Shown here: positions 16,636 to 24,253 of the stretch, one piece after another | Position numbering within the stretch: the stretch's first letter is position 1 | Layout: every line of letters begins with the position of its first letter | Source of the DNA: Solibacillus sp. FSL H8-0523 | GTDB taxonomy: Bacteria; Bacillota; Bacilli; Bacillales_A; Planococcaceae | Assembly (NCBI RefSeq): GCF_038051985.1 | Contig: NZ_CP150291.1 | Span: 3,534,001 to 3,598,000 of the forward strand | DNA: 64,000 bases | Direction: 5' to 3' | Notes under the pieces: generated by a model | What the model was told of the DNA's origin: nothing | Database searches by the model: none | Seen by the model: only the letters and a program-made list of their open reading frames with translations | Program-made: the position numbers and the translations under genes

Positions 16636-16816
16636 ATTCTTCTTCAGTTTTTTCTTCACTTTCTTCTTCGTCATCAAACTGCTGTGGGTCGGCAATACGA
16701 TTTGTTTCTTCTAGTTGCTGCTCATCGCGCATATTTTCCATTTGCTTTCCGAGTAAACGTACCTCCTCCATTGAGTTGGTCATGTTTCCGTTTACGATAT
16801 CTTCTCGTTTCGTCAT
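16634..16816 (-). CDS. Small acidic hypothetical protein
   Basis: A 60-residue, strongly acidic and helical protein with the C-terminal run FDDEEESEEKTEEE and no hydrophobic segment. A GGGAGTGAG site lies in good position before the ATG. Not recognised. The low-complexity acidic tail makes homology searches unreliable. Convergent with the acyl-CoA ligase gene. Confidence 0.65.
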   Translation of the reverse strand: MTKREDIVNGNMTNSMEEVRLLGKQMENMRDEQQLEETNRIADPQQFDDEEESEEKTEEE

Positions 16817-16902
16817 ATTAACTCACTCCCAATCCTAGGTTTTTAAAATTCCATATTAGAACCATTTTTGTCATAAAATAAACCATTTGCAACCAAATTT
16901 TG

Positions 16903-16911
16903 TGATATACT
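16903..16911 (+). promoter_or_regulatory. Extended -10 promoter for the 34-residue gene
   Basis: TGATATACT is an extended -10 element (TGnTATACT) about 40 bases before the start of the small gene. No good -35 hexamer is visible. Confidence 0.45.
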
Positions 16912-16949
16912 GACAAAAGATACTATTAAAACATGAGGAGGATACTTCC

Positions 16950-17054
16950 ATGAGATTAATTTTAATTCTTGGTGTTTGTGTAGCATTCTTAACAGCTATG
17001 TTCACAGCTGGTTATGATAGCGATAACAAACCATTCGCTAAAGCTAAAAACTAA
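16950..17054 (+). CDS. 34-residue membrane or secreted miniprotein
   Basis: An ATG with a strong GAGGAGG site opens a 34-codon frame. Its first 20 residues are hydrophobic (MRLILILGVCVAFLTAMFTA) and the tail is short and charged (YDSDNKPFAKAKN). It could be a single-pass membrane miniprotein or a signal peptide with a 13-residue secreted tail. It has its own extended -10 promoter and a strong terminator 20 bases downstream, so it is very likely a real gene. Family unknown. Confidence 0.72.
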   Translation: MRLILILGVCVAFLTAMFTAGYDSDNKPFAKAKN

Positions 17055-17073
17055 TTTTAGCTAGCGTTCATTA

Positions 17074-17107
17074 AAAGGCAATCGTGCTTGCACGATTGTC
17101 TTTTTTT
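17074..17107 (+). terminator. Terminator of the 34-residue gene
   Basis: GGCAATCGTGC, a 2-nt loop and GCACGATTGTC, followed by seven Ts. Confidence 0.88.
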
Positions 17108-17158
17108 GTGGATAGGAAAGTATAACTTTTTCAAGATAATCCACATAAGAGAAGACAT

Positions 17159-17192
17159 CATTTCGCGCTATTTGGCGCGAAATGTTTTTTTC
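17159..17192 (+). terminator. Second hairpin with T-run
   Basis: A perfect 10-bp stem (CATTTCGCGC and complement, 6-nt loop) is followed by GTTTTTTT-type sequence at 17185-17190. It lies only 50 bases after the previous terminator and right before the catE promoter. It may stop read-through or end a very short RNA from 17108 on, where GTGGAT and ATCCAC can also pair. Confidence 0.7.
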
Positions 17193-17195
17193 TAA

Positions 17196-17224
17196 TTGAC
17201 TTCTTTGTCCTTTCACTTTATATT
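17196..17224 (+). promoter_or_regulatory. SigA promoter of the catE-like gene
   Basis: TTGACT, a 17-nt spacer and TATATT. The predicted start is about 50 bases before the ATG. Confidence 0.7.
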
Positions 17225-17226
17225 AG

Positions 17227-17239
17227 TTACATAAAGTAA
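17227..17239 (+). promoter_or_regulatory. Candidate operator TTAC-N5-GTAA
   Basis: An inverted repeat TTACATAAAGTAA sits directly after the -10 element, where a repressor would block transcription. B. subtilis catDE is controlled by YodB/CatR (MarR/DUF24 type), whose sites have the form TACT-N7-AGTA. The present site is of the same general kind but not identical. Confidence 0.4.
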
Positions 17240-17279
17240 GTTAGTTATAAAAAACAACCACAAAAGGAGCAAACATATT

Positions 17280-18167
17280 ATGGCAACACATTTTCATAAA
17301 AAACCAAACTTATATGCATCTCATGTTCAACTAAAAGTTTCGAATTTAGCACGCTCAATCGAATACTACACAACAATTATTGGCTTTAACGTACTAGAGC
17401 AAACAGCAACAGAGGCGTACTTAACAGCTGACGGCCAAACAAGCTTAGTCTCATTAGTAGAGGTAAAAGACGCGCAACCGATTAAAGCAGGTTTTGCTGG
17501 ACTTTACCACTTAGCATTACTATTACCCTCTCGTAAAGACTTAGGAAACATCGTGCAGCATTTCGTTAACTTAGATATACGCATCGGTGCTGCCGATCAT
17601 GACGTTTCTGAAGCATTATATTTAAATGACCCAGATGGTAACGGCATTGAAATTTACATCGACCGCGACGAATCAGAATGGACTTGGTTCGAAGGTGAGC
17701 AAGTGAACATGGTAACCGAGCAATTAAACTTCCAACCAATTTTAGCAGCAGCAGACGGTAAATGGGATGGCTTACCTGCTAACACAGTAATGGGCCATGT
17801 CCATTTATCTGTTGCTAACTTAGACAAGTCCGAACAATTTTATACAAATGTATTAGACTATAACGTTGTCACACGCTACGGGGCACAGGCGTTATTCGTT
17901 TCAACAGGTAAGTACCATCATCACTTCGGTTTAAATACATGGAACAGCAACAACGGTCACGCACCATTAGCTGATATGGTCGGCTTAAAATCATTTACCG
18001 TTGTGTTAAAGAATGACGCATACGCAGAAACCGTTAAACAGAGCTTAACGGACAACGGCTATGTGGTAGAAACGTTCGCTGAAGCACCAAAATTTGGCGG
18101 TGCACAAGCGTTCTCAACAGTTGATCCAAATGGCTTACGTATTGTATTTACAATAGAAGGTAACTAA
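17280..18167 (+). CDS. catE: CatE-like catechol 2,3-dioxygenase (VOC family)
   Basis: A 295-residue protein made of two tandem vicinal-oxygen-chelate modules. Module 1 spans about 10-130 (HVQLKVSNL and DPDGNGIEIYID) and module 2 about 165-290 (HVHLSVANL). The metal ligands would be H171-type histidine of module 2, a histidine in KYHHHFGL and a C-terminal acidic residue. Length and layout match B. subtilis CatE, which detoxifies catechols by ring cleavage. A glyoxalase-like role cannot be excluded. The AAAGGAGC site is about 10 bases before the ATG. A SigA promoter and putative operator precede it. Confidence 0.75.
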   Translation: MATHFHKKPNLYASHVQLKVSNLARSIEYYTTIIGFNVLEQTATEAYLTADGQTSLVSLVEVKDAQPIKAGFAGLYHLALLLPSRKDLGNIVQHFVNLDIRIGAADHDVSEALYLNDPDGNGIEIYIDRDESEWTWFEGEQVNMVTEQLNFQPILAAADGKWDGLPANTVMGHVHLSVANLDKSEQFYTNVLDYNVVTRYGAQALFVSTGKYHHHFGLNTWNSNNGHAPLADMVGLKSFTVVLKNDAYAETVKQSLTDNGYVVETFAEAPKFGGAQAFSTVDPNGLRIVFTIEGN

Positions 18168-18183
18168 TTTAATACGCAACATA

Positions 18184-18209
18184 TGAAACTTTCCTCCGTT
18201 TTGTTCGTA
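18184..18209 (+). promoter_or_regulatory. SigW-type promoter of spo0M
   Basis: TGAAAC (18184-18189), exactly 16 bases, then CGTA (18206-18209). This matches the B. subtilis SigW consensus at every key position. The transcript would start near 18216, just before the spo0M ribosome site. Confidence 0.8.
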
Positions 18210-18243
18210 TAGGTAATATATGAACTTAAACGGAGGAATTTTT

Positions 18244-19011
18244 TTGTCACTATTTAATAAAGTTTTAGCAAGCATTGGTGTCGGTGCTGCGACAGTGGAT
18301 ACAAAGCTACACAAATCAAGCTATACCATTAACGAAACAGTCACGGGTGTTGTCGAAGTGACAGGGGGCAATACGGAACAGCAGATTGACGCAATTTATT
18401 TAACGCTTTATACAAGTTTCGTCCGTGAAATTGATGACCGTAAAGTAAACGATCAAGCCGCGTTACAAAATTTCCAAATTAACGAACCATTTACGATTCA
18501 AGCAAATGAAAAACGTGAAATTCCGTTTTCATTTGTGTTGCCTACTGCCGTACCGGTAACAGCTGGCCAATCACGCGTATGGATTCATACAGGTCTAGAT
18601 ATTAAAAATGCCGTGGACCCAAAAGATACAGACTACATCGACGTTCAACCGACGCGTCTTGCAAGTGCTGTATTAACAGCCGTTCAAAACTTAGGTTTCC
18701 GCGTTCGTAAGGTGGATACAGAACAGGCCCCTTCGTATTTACGTAATCGTATGAAGGTAGTGCAAGAATTTGAATTCGCTCCAACCAACAACACGTATCG
18801 CCGGTATCTAGATGAATTAGAACTGGTCTTTTTAGAGCAATCGGAGCGTTCGGTTGAAGTATTATTACAAGTAGATCGCCGTGCACGAGGCTTAGGTGGC
18901 TTTTTATCAGAGGCACTGGATATGGACGAAAGCTTTATCCGCTTAACTTTATTTGCCTCAGATAATCTTGAAGCGAAATTAGCAGATGCGATTGAACGAA
19001 AAATGAAGTAA
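18244..19011 (+). CDS. spo0M: Sporulation-control protein Spo0M
   Basis: A 255-residue arrestin-like protein matching Spo0M (258 residues in B. subtilis) along its length, from MSLFNKVLASIGVGAATVDT to the C-terminal LGGFLSEALDMDES. Spo0M influences the sporulation phosphorelay and cell shape, by an unclear mechanism. Start is TTG at 18244 with CGGAGGAA upstream; an in-frame ATG at 18220 lies before the ribosome site and was rejected. A SigW-type promoter precedes it, consistent with reported SigW/SigH control of the B. subtilis gene. A strong bidirectional terminator follows. Confidence 0.9.
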   Translation: MSLFNKVLASIGVGAATVDTKLHKSSYTINETVTGVVEVTGGNTEQQIDAIYLTLYTSFVREIDDRKVNDQAALQNFQINEPFTIQANEKREIPFSFVLPTAVPVTAGQSRVWIHTGLDIKNAVDPKDTDYIDVQPTRLASAVLTAVQNLGFRVRKVDTEQAPSYLRNRMKVVQEFEFAPTNNTYRRYLDELELVFLEQSERSVEVLLQVDRRARGLGGFLSEALDMDESFIRLTLFASDNLEAKLADAIERKMK

Positions 19012-19050
19012 AGAAAAAGGAAGAAGCCGCGGCTTCTTCCCTTTTTCTTA
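19012..19050. terminator. Bidirectional terminator, spo0M / trmL
   Basis: A long stem (AAAAAGGAAGAAGCC and complement, 2-nt loop, one mismatch) with T-runs on both strands, between convergent genes. Confidence 0.9.
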
Positions 19051-19521
19051 TTTTAACCCAGGATAATTTTGCTGACGCAGCGCTTCGTAAATAACAATCG
19101 CTGCGGTATTCGATAAGTTCAGAGAACGCACATGGTCACTTTGCGGAATACGCAAGCACATATGTGCACGCTCCTGTGCAAAGTCTTTTGGTAAGCCCGT
19201 TGTTTCACGACCGAACATGAAGTAAATATCACGCGCGGTATCGCTAAAATCATGCGTTGTAAATGGCTCATCACTATACGTTTCGATTAAATACACTTCT
19301 CCATCTTTACTATATTCAATGAAGTCCTCTAATGAATCGTGGTACACCACATTCACATGCTCCCAGTAATCAAGGCCAGCACGTTTTAACATTTTATCGT
19401 CTGTTGAAAAGCCTAATGGGCGGATTAAATGTAGAGATGTATTGGTACCAGCACATGTACGGGCGATATTGCCTGTGTTTGCTGGAATTTCTGGTTGGTA
19501 TAAAACAATATGGTTTGGCAC
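19048..19521 (-). CDS. trmL: tRNA 2'-O-methyltransferase TrmL
   Basis: A 157-residue SPOUT-class methyltransferase. The trefoil knot motifs are visible: N-terminal PEIPANTGNIARTCA, the central YFMFGRETTGLP and the C-terminal IPQSDHVRSLNLSNTAAI. TrmL methylates the ribose of the wobble base (position 34) in tRNA-Leu. Start ATG 19521 lies 19 bases after queG on the same strand, so the two wobble-base enzymes are probably one operon. Also known as CspR/YibK. Confidence 0.92.
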   Translation of the reverse strand: MPNHIVLYQPEIPANTGNIARTCAGTNTSLHLIRPLGFSTDDKMLKRAGLDYWEHVNVVYHDSLEDFIEYSKDGEVYLIETYSDEPFTTHDFSDTARDIYFMFGRETTGLPKDFAQERAHMCLRIPQSDHVRSLNLSNTAAIVIYEALRQQNYPGLK

Positions 19522-19540
19522 TTTTTATCCTTCTTTCTTC

Positions 19541-20668
19541 TTATAACAGTGTTAAGCCCTTGTCAATTTCGGCGAGCACTTCTTCATCTTTTTCTAATGC
19601 TTTTGCTTGTAGCAGTATCTCTTCGGCACCTGCTGCTCCAATCTTCCCGATTGCCCAAGCGGCCGTCCCTCGTAGTACGGGGCGCTCGTCTTTTTGTAAA
19701 ACGGTGATTAAATCAGGCAGTGCACTCTCTTCTTTAAAATGAGCGAGCGCTAAAATCGCATTACGCTGAATCGGTTTTTTACCGCGCCATGAGCCGGATA
19801 CATGCCCGAATTTCGCCTTAAATTCCTTATTGGATATCGATAATAACGGCTGAAGTAACGGTTTTGCGAGTTCAGGATCTGGTGTGAATTCCTCATGGAT
19901 CCAGTTAATCTTGCCTTTATTTTTCGGGCACACCGTTTGGCACGTATCGCAGCCATACAAACGATTGCCGATTTTAGTGCGGAATTCATCCGGTAAAAAG
20001 CCCTTTGTTTGTGTTAAAAAGGCAATACAGCGCTGTGAGTTGAGTTGTCCTGGTGCAACAATCGCCCCTGTCGGACACACATCAATGCATAGCGTACAGT
20101 CCCCGCATTCATCCTCAATCGGTGTTGACGGCGCAAACGGAATATTAGTCATCACTTCCCCTAAATACACATACGAGCCAAACTCCGGTGTAATGATGGA
20201 ACAGTTTTTCCCGACCCAGCCAATCCCCGCGCGTTCGGCAACAGCACGGTCGACAAGCTCTCCTGTATCGACCATCGATTTTAACTTCACACCTGGCACG
20301 TGCTCCACTAGCCATGCTTCAATAAGCTGCAATCGCTCACGTACTGCAGTATGATAATCCACACCCCAAGAAGCCCGACAAAAAATCCCGCGGCGCTCAC
20401 CTTTCTTCCCTTGTGGCGCATTGTCCATACGTGACGGGTAAGCAAGCGCAATGGCAATAATACTTTCTGCATCCTCTAGTAAACGCAGTGGCTCCGTACG
20501 TAAGTTTACGTCCGATTCCTCAAAGCCTGACTGATACCCAAGCTCCTGCTGGCGACGCAGTCTATTTTTTAATTCATGAAATGGTGCCGCCGTTGTAAAT
20601 CCAATTTTATCAACACCAATCGAATTTGCATATTCAATTAACTGTGCTTGAAGCTGCGTGACGTTCAT
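19541..20668 (-). CDS. queG: Epoxyqueuosine reductase QueG
   Basis: A 375-residue cobalamin-dependent enzyme of the last step of queuosine synthesis in tRNA. The proposed catalytic aspartate is D134 (MVDTGELVDRA). Two [4Fe-4S] clusters are marked by C188/C191/C194/C198 and C214/C240/C243/C247. A C-terminal HEAT-repeat tail (about 300-375) binds tRNA. ATG 20668 follows AAAGGAG with an 8-nt spacer; an ATG 6 codons upstream overlaps that site. It leads the queG-trmL operon. The rest of the queuosine pathway is not in this window. Confidence 0.92.
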   Translation of the reverse strand: MNVTQLQAQLIEYANSIGVDKIGFTTAAPFHELKNRLRRQQELGYQSGFEESDVNLRTEPLRLLEDAESIIAIALAYPSRMDNAPQGKKGERRGIFCRASWGVDYHTAVRERLQLIEAWLVEHVPGVKLKSMVDTGELVDRAVAERAGIGWVGKNCSIITPEFGSYVYLGEVMTNIPFAPSTPIEDECGDCTLCIDVCPTGAIVAPGQLNSQRCIAFLTQTKGFLPDEFRTKIGNRLYGCDTCQTVCPKNKGKINWIHEEFTPDPELAKPLLQPLLSISNKEFKAKFGHVSGSWRGKKPIQRNAILALAHFKEESALPDLITVLQKDERPVLRGTAAWAIGKIGAAGAEEILLQAKALEKDEEVLAEIDKGLTLL

Positions 20669-20760
20669 TTGCCCAGCTCCTTTCATTTCTCACAAATAAT
20701 TATAGTAAATTTTAGTAATTTCTAGCGTAATCCATTACAATAAGTAATAGGTGATGACGT

Positions 20761-21450
20761 ATGAAACTTTCAATTAACGAAAAAATCTTTCAACAAGCCG
20801 AACAATTTAAAATCGGCCTTATCCATTATAACAAAATTACAGTGGCAGAATCTCCTCAAATGATTAAAGGCCGCACACAACTTTATCAGGAAAATTTATT
20901 TTTTGAATTACAAGATACGCCCGTAGCGGAACGCGCGGGCATTAAAGAATGGCGCCAACTTTGGAAAGCGTTTGGTGCGGATCCAAATCGTTATCGCCAT
21001 TCAGCCGAAAGCTTAATGCGTAGAATCGCAAAGCAAAATTATTTAACCCCGTTTCACTCGGCGGTTGATTTAAATAATTTCTTCTCGCTTCAATACGAGC
21101 TACCGATTGGGATTTACGATACACATGCAATCGACGGTGCTATCGAAATCGCACTTGGGGATGAGGACACGGGCTACGAAGGCTTAAATAGCCGCTATAA
21201 TTCCTTACACAACATTTTGTATTCACAAGATGCGCTCGGTGCATTTGGTAGCCCCTTTGTCGATTCAACGCGTACCGCAGTGACAGAACGCACAACCGAC
21301 GCTCTGCAAATTTTTTATTTACAGCCTTCTCTTTCTACAGAGAAATCCGAGCAGCTACTAAAGAGCGCGGGCAATATGTTCACGCAAATTAGCGGTGGCG
21401 AGTACAAAATAGCGCTATTATCAAAGGATCAACCGACTATTGAATTTTAA
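20761..21450 (+). CDS. B3/B4 (PheT-like) domain protein
   Basis: A 229-residue protein of the stand-alone B3/B4 family (COG3382), related to the editing domain of the phenylalanyl-tRNA synthetase beta chain. Marker segments are EWRQLWKAFGADPNRYRHSAE and the following SLMRRI and PIGIYD. It may deacylate or bind aminoacyl-tRNA or related compounds; no direct function is established. A TAGGTGA site precedes the ATG. The next gene begins 12 bases downstream, so the two are probably cotranscribed. Confidence 0.82.
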   Translation: MKLSINEKIFQQAEQFKIGLIHYNKITVAESPQMIKGRTQLYQENLFFELQDTPVAERAGIKEWRQLWKAFGADPNRYRHSAESLMRRIAKQNYLTPFHSAVDLNNFFSLQYELPIGIYDTHAIDGAIEIALGDEDTGYEGLNSRYNSLHNILYSQDALGAFGSPFVDSTRTAVTERTTDALQIFYLQPSLSTEKSEQLLKSAGNMFTQISGGEYKIALLSKDQPTIEF

Positions 21451-21462
21451 GGAGTGTTTCAT

Positions 21463-21972
21463 TTGAGTATTAACTTAGCAGAAGCCGTAAAATTAAAAAG
21501 TATTATTACGAAAAAAATTCAGGAACTCAACACTTCGGTGCACCAAGTAACACATGTGGTGATCGAAAAAGGACAAGAACCGAAACAACCTGCATTAACA
21601 CTTGAAAAACTCGAAACAGACTTAAAGCAACTCCGTTATGATTCACGCAAGCTTGATGCGCTCATTTACCGCGCAAATATTAACAATACCATTACGTTTA
21701 ACGACGAGGAAATGCCCATCGTGGAATCTATTGAACTTGCTACTCAACTGCGCGCTGAAGCCGCATTTTGTAAAAGGCTAGGCATGGAAGACAAAGAATC
21801 GTACTTCCACTCTGTCGGGGACACAATGCTCTACCGTGTTGCGCTGTACGAGCCACTTGACTATTTAAACCGTGCAAACGAGCTTGAAAAACAAGCACAT
21901 CGCCTATCAAACGCTATCAATGCGAAAAACTACCAAGTTGAAATTGACTTTGATGATGCAAATTATTATTAA
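21463..21972 (+). CDS. DIP1984-like helical protein
   Basis: A 169-residue, mostly helical protein. The N-terminal part (LAEAVKLKSIITKKIQEL) and the middle (ALIYRANINNTITF) resemble the poorly characterised DIP1984/septicolysin-like family. This is a tentative match by eye. TTG at 21463 was chosen because AAGGAG lies 8 bases before it, whereas the GTG at 21454 touches that site. Likely cotranscribed with the B3/B4 gene. Confidence 0.6.
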   Translation: MSINLAEAVKLKSIITKKIQELNTSVHQVTHVVIEKGQEPKQPALTLEKLETDLKQLRYDSRKLDALIYRANINNTITFNDEEMPIVESIELATQLRAEAAFCKRLGMEDKESYFHSVGDTMLYRVALYEPLDYLNRANELEKQAHRLSNAINAKNYQVEIDFDDANYY

Positions 21973-22146
21973 GCCCTAGGGCGGTGAGACTCCAACCTAG
22001 GTAATAACGAGCACCCCATTTGCAATTTGCAAATTTAACTTAGATCAAACCAATCAACATTTACCTGTTACCTTGTTACCTTTAACCAATGACCAACTAT
22101 TGTCAAAGCTAACAACTCAATGTACTTTTTGATTTCGCTCGTTATT

Positions 22147-22190
22147 AAAAGGCCCTCTCGTCACTTCTGTGATAAGAGGGCCTTTGCTTT
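22147..22190. terminator. Terminator, possibly two-way
   Basis: AAAAGGCCCTCT pairs with AGAGGGCCTTT across a 16-nt loop, with TGCTTTT after it. It can end the 21463 gene on plus and the ORF relic on minus. Confidence 0.75.
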
Positions 22191-22272
22191 TAAATTTGTA
22201 CATCATTGATTTGTTTATCAAGGTCTTCCGTTAACTGACGTGAATTCGGGAAAATAAAAAGGTATGCCGATG
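22190..22272 (-). pseudogene. C-terminal relic of a small membrane protein
   Basis: A 27-codon minus-strand frame ends NSRQLTEDLDKQINDVQI, follows a hydrophobic piece, and stops right at a terminator stem. No start or upstream body remains. It looks like the tail of a deleted gene; chance is a real alternative. Confidence 0.3.
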
Positions 22273-22300
22273 AAGCAATTCACGACATACCTTTTTTTTT
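22256..22300. terminator. Terminator of the LD-carboxypeptidase
   Basis: AAAAAGGTATG pairs with CATACCTTTTT across a 19-nt loop; T-runs on both strands. Confidence 0.7.
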
Positions 22301-22306
22301 ATCATT

Positions 22307-23218
22307 TTATTGAACGCCTGGTAAAATGCGTAATGTTTTTTCATCCGCGTCTAAAATCGCATCCACACCTAGTGGAATTGCGATATTTGGTGTACAATGG
22401 CCGATTTTGAACCCGGCTACTGTTGGTTTTTGAAGTGGCTTTAAATAGTCAGTAATCATCTGAATAACGTCTTCATAACGATATGTGTCATCTGGCATAT
22501 TAAAGTCACCAATAACAAAGCCTGCTGCCTGTTCAAGCTTTCGTGCTAAGCGCAGATGATTCATCATATGATCGAGCTGTTCAATCGACTCTCCGATATC
22601 CTCCAGCACGAGAATTTTGTTACGTACATCGATTTCAAACTTCGTACCTAATGTCCCTATAATACGATTCAAGTTACCACCCGTTAACCCTCCGCGTACA
22701 GCGCCACCCACAATAGTTGTTAGCGGGGCGATACTTTCCGTATACTCGATTTCAATCGGCTGGAAAAGCTGCTGGAACATTTTTTGTGACAATTCATCCA
22801 GCTCCCCTTGTGGACTAGAAAGCATCGGTCCATGGAACGTAACTAAATTCGCAAACTCATTTACTTGCGTATGTAAAGCCGTCACATCTGAAAAGCCCCA
22901 AATAATTTTCGGATTGTCCTCTAATAATGGGTAGCTAATTTTGTCGACAATACGTGCAATGCCGTAGCCACCTTTTACTAAAAAGATTGCCTTCACTTCC
23001 GGGTCTTGCACCATCGCATGAAAATCTGCAATACGCTCTTCGTCTGTTCCTACTAAGTAACCCGCACCGCTCTGAATGGTATTTCCTAATTTATAACGTA
23101 AGCCAAGCTGTTCTAGAAATGCAAGCTTGTCTCCTAATGCCTCCTGCTGCAGTGGGCTACTTAAATTCACTAACCCCACGATATCACCTTGTTGTAATCT
23201 TGCTGGTCGAATTTTCAT
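22307..23218 (-). CDS. LD-carboxypeptidase (MccF/S66 family)
   Basis: A 303-residue serine peptidase of family S66. The triad is S110 (GFSDVTALH), E206 (LEDIGE) and H274 (IGHCTPN). Family members trim L,D-bonds in murein peptides (LdcA, B. subtilis YkfA) or inactivate microcin C-like compounds (MccF). Without neighbours from either pathway, murein recycling is the more likely role. An AAAGGAGGTC site precedes the ATG. Single gene, no signal peptide, so cytosolic. Confidence 0.87.
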   Translation of the reverse strand: MKIRPARLQQGDIVGLVNLSSPLQQEALGDKLAFLEQLGLRYKLGNTIQSGAGYLVGTDEERIADFHAMVQDPEVKAIFLVKGGYGIARIVDKISYPLLEDNPKIIWGFSDVTALHTQVNEFANLVTFHGPMLSSPQGELDELSQKMFQQLFQPIEIEYTESIAPLTTIVGGAVRGGLTGGNLNRIIGTLGTKFEIDVRNKILVLEDIGESIEQLDHMMNHLRLARKLEQAAGFVIGDFNMPDDTYRYEDVIQMITDYLKPLQKPTVAGFKIGHCTPNIAIPLGVDAILDADEKTLRILPGVQ

Positions 23219-23345
23219 TACTTTGACCTCCTTTTGCTACTGTCGTTATTGTATCATAGCGTTTTACGTAAAGCGTATTGCAAATGCTCCCTGGGTGTCC
23301 CTATAATAAATAAAATCAATTTCCAATTTAAGGAGTACCTTTACT

Positions 23346-24227
23346 ATGAAATTTCCACCACAAGCATTGCTCGTCTTCGCTACCTTATTATGGGGCGGTA
23401 ACTTTGTAATCGGACGTGCGGTTGCTGGCGATATTCCGCCGATTACACTTGCATTTCTACGCTGGATTGTCGCCTTTATCATCTTTTTCCCCATTGCCTA
23501 TAGCCGTACCAAAAAGGAATGGCCAATGCTAAAAAAGCATTTTGGTGCCGTCCTTATTTTAGCATTAACCGGGGTTGCTACATTTAATACGCTCGTTTAT
23601 ATTGGCCTGCATTACACTACGTCCATTAATGCATCCTTAATGAACTCATCAACGCCAATTATTATTTACATACTTAGTTTTATTTTCTTAAAGGAACGTT
23701 TAACGAAGTTTCAGTTATTTGGAACACTCTTGTCACTAGCGGGTGTGCTATTCATCATTTCAGGCGGTTTAATGGAAAGCTTACTTGCCTTTTCATTTAA
23801 CAAAGGGGACCTAATTGTATTAGTCGCTGTCATTTGTTGGAGTGTGTATTCATTACTAATTAAGAAATACGCAGGCAAGCTACCAGGCTACTCAACGTTC
23901 TTAGTGACCATTGCACTTGGCGCACTCATGTTACTCCCATTTACCGGATATGAGCTGTTAACGACGTCTCAAGCGATTACTTGGGGTGCTTCTACAATTG
24001 GTGCTATTTTCTATGTCGGGATCATTGCCTCGATTGTTGCGTTCCTAAGCTGGAATACGGGCGTTGTCGCATTAGGGGCCAACAAAGCCGGGATCTACTT
24101 AAACTTCATTCCAGTGTTTGCGACAATTTTTGCTGTTCTGTTTTTAGATGAACAATTACTCATGGCACAAATTATTGGAGGGATTGCCGTTATTGCCGGA
24201 GTATTTATTACGACCATTAAAAAATGA
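23346..24227 (+). CDS. EamA/DMT family transporter
   Basis: A 293-residue protein with ten predicted membrane helices formed by two EamA repeats (about 5-137 and 152-290). Family marks are LLWGGNFVIGR near the N-terminus and FLKERLTKFQLFG and FLDEQLLMAQIIGG at the repeat ends. It probably exports amino acids or metabolites. The substrate is not predictable. AAGGAG precedes the ATG. A compact terminator begins inside the stop codon region. Confidence 0.85.
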   Translation: MKFPPQALLVFATLLWGGNFVIGRAVAGDIPPITLAFLRWIVAFIIFFPIAYSRTKKEWPMLKKHFGAVLILALTGVATFNTLVYIGLHYTTSINASLMNSSTPIIIYILSFIFLKERLTKFQLFGTLLSLAGVLFIISGGLMESLLAFSFNKGDLIVLVAVICWSVYSLLIKKYAGKLPGYSTFLVTIALGALMLLPFTGYELLTTSQAITWGASTIGAIFYVGIIASIVAFLSWNTGVVALGANKAGIYLNFIPVFATIFAVLFLDEQLLMAQIIGGIAVIAGVFITTIKK

Positions 24228-24253
24228 GGAGTGCATTTAAGCACTCCTCATCA
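24226..24253. terminator. Terminator, EamA / nagB
   Basis: GAGGAGTGC, a 6-nt loop and GCACTCCTC between convergent genes. The stem overlaps the EamA stop codon. Confidence 0.7.

Larger units (their letters stand above)
21973..22306. other. Gene-free stretch with terminators and an ORF relic
   Basis: It holds a perfect 17-bp AT-rich palindrome (22018-22034), a terminator (22147-22190), a short C-terminal ORF relic on the minus strand (22190-22272) and the terminator of the next gene (22256-22300). Nothing else with coding character was seen. Confidence 0.55.

Noticed and set aside
18191-18238. An 11-bp stem (TTCCTCCGTTT/AAACGGAGGAA) that could hide the spo0M ribosome site, as in an RNA thermometer.
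   Set aside because: The 5' arm lies inside the spacer of the SigW-type promoter, upstream of the predicted start near 18216. It would not be in that transcript. It would matter only if a second promoter lay further upstream.
22018-22034. A perfect 17-bp palindrome ATTTGCAA-T-TTGCAAAT.
   Set aside because: It is far from any start codon and AT-rich; no promoter is nearby. It may be a remnant operator but nothing supports that.
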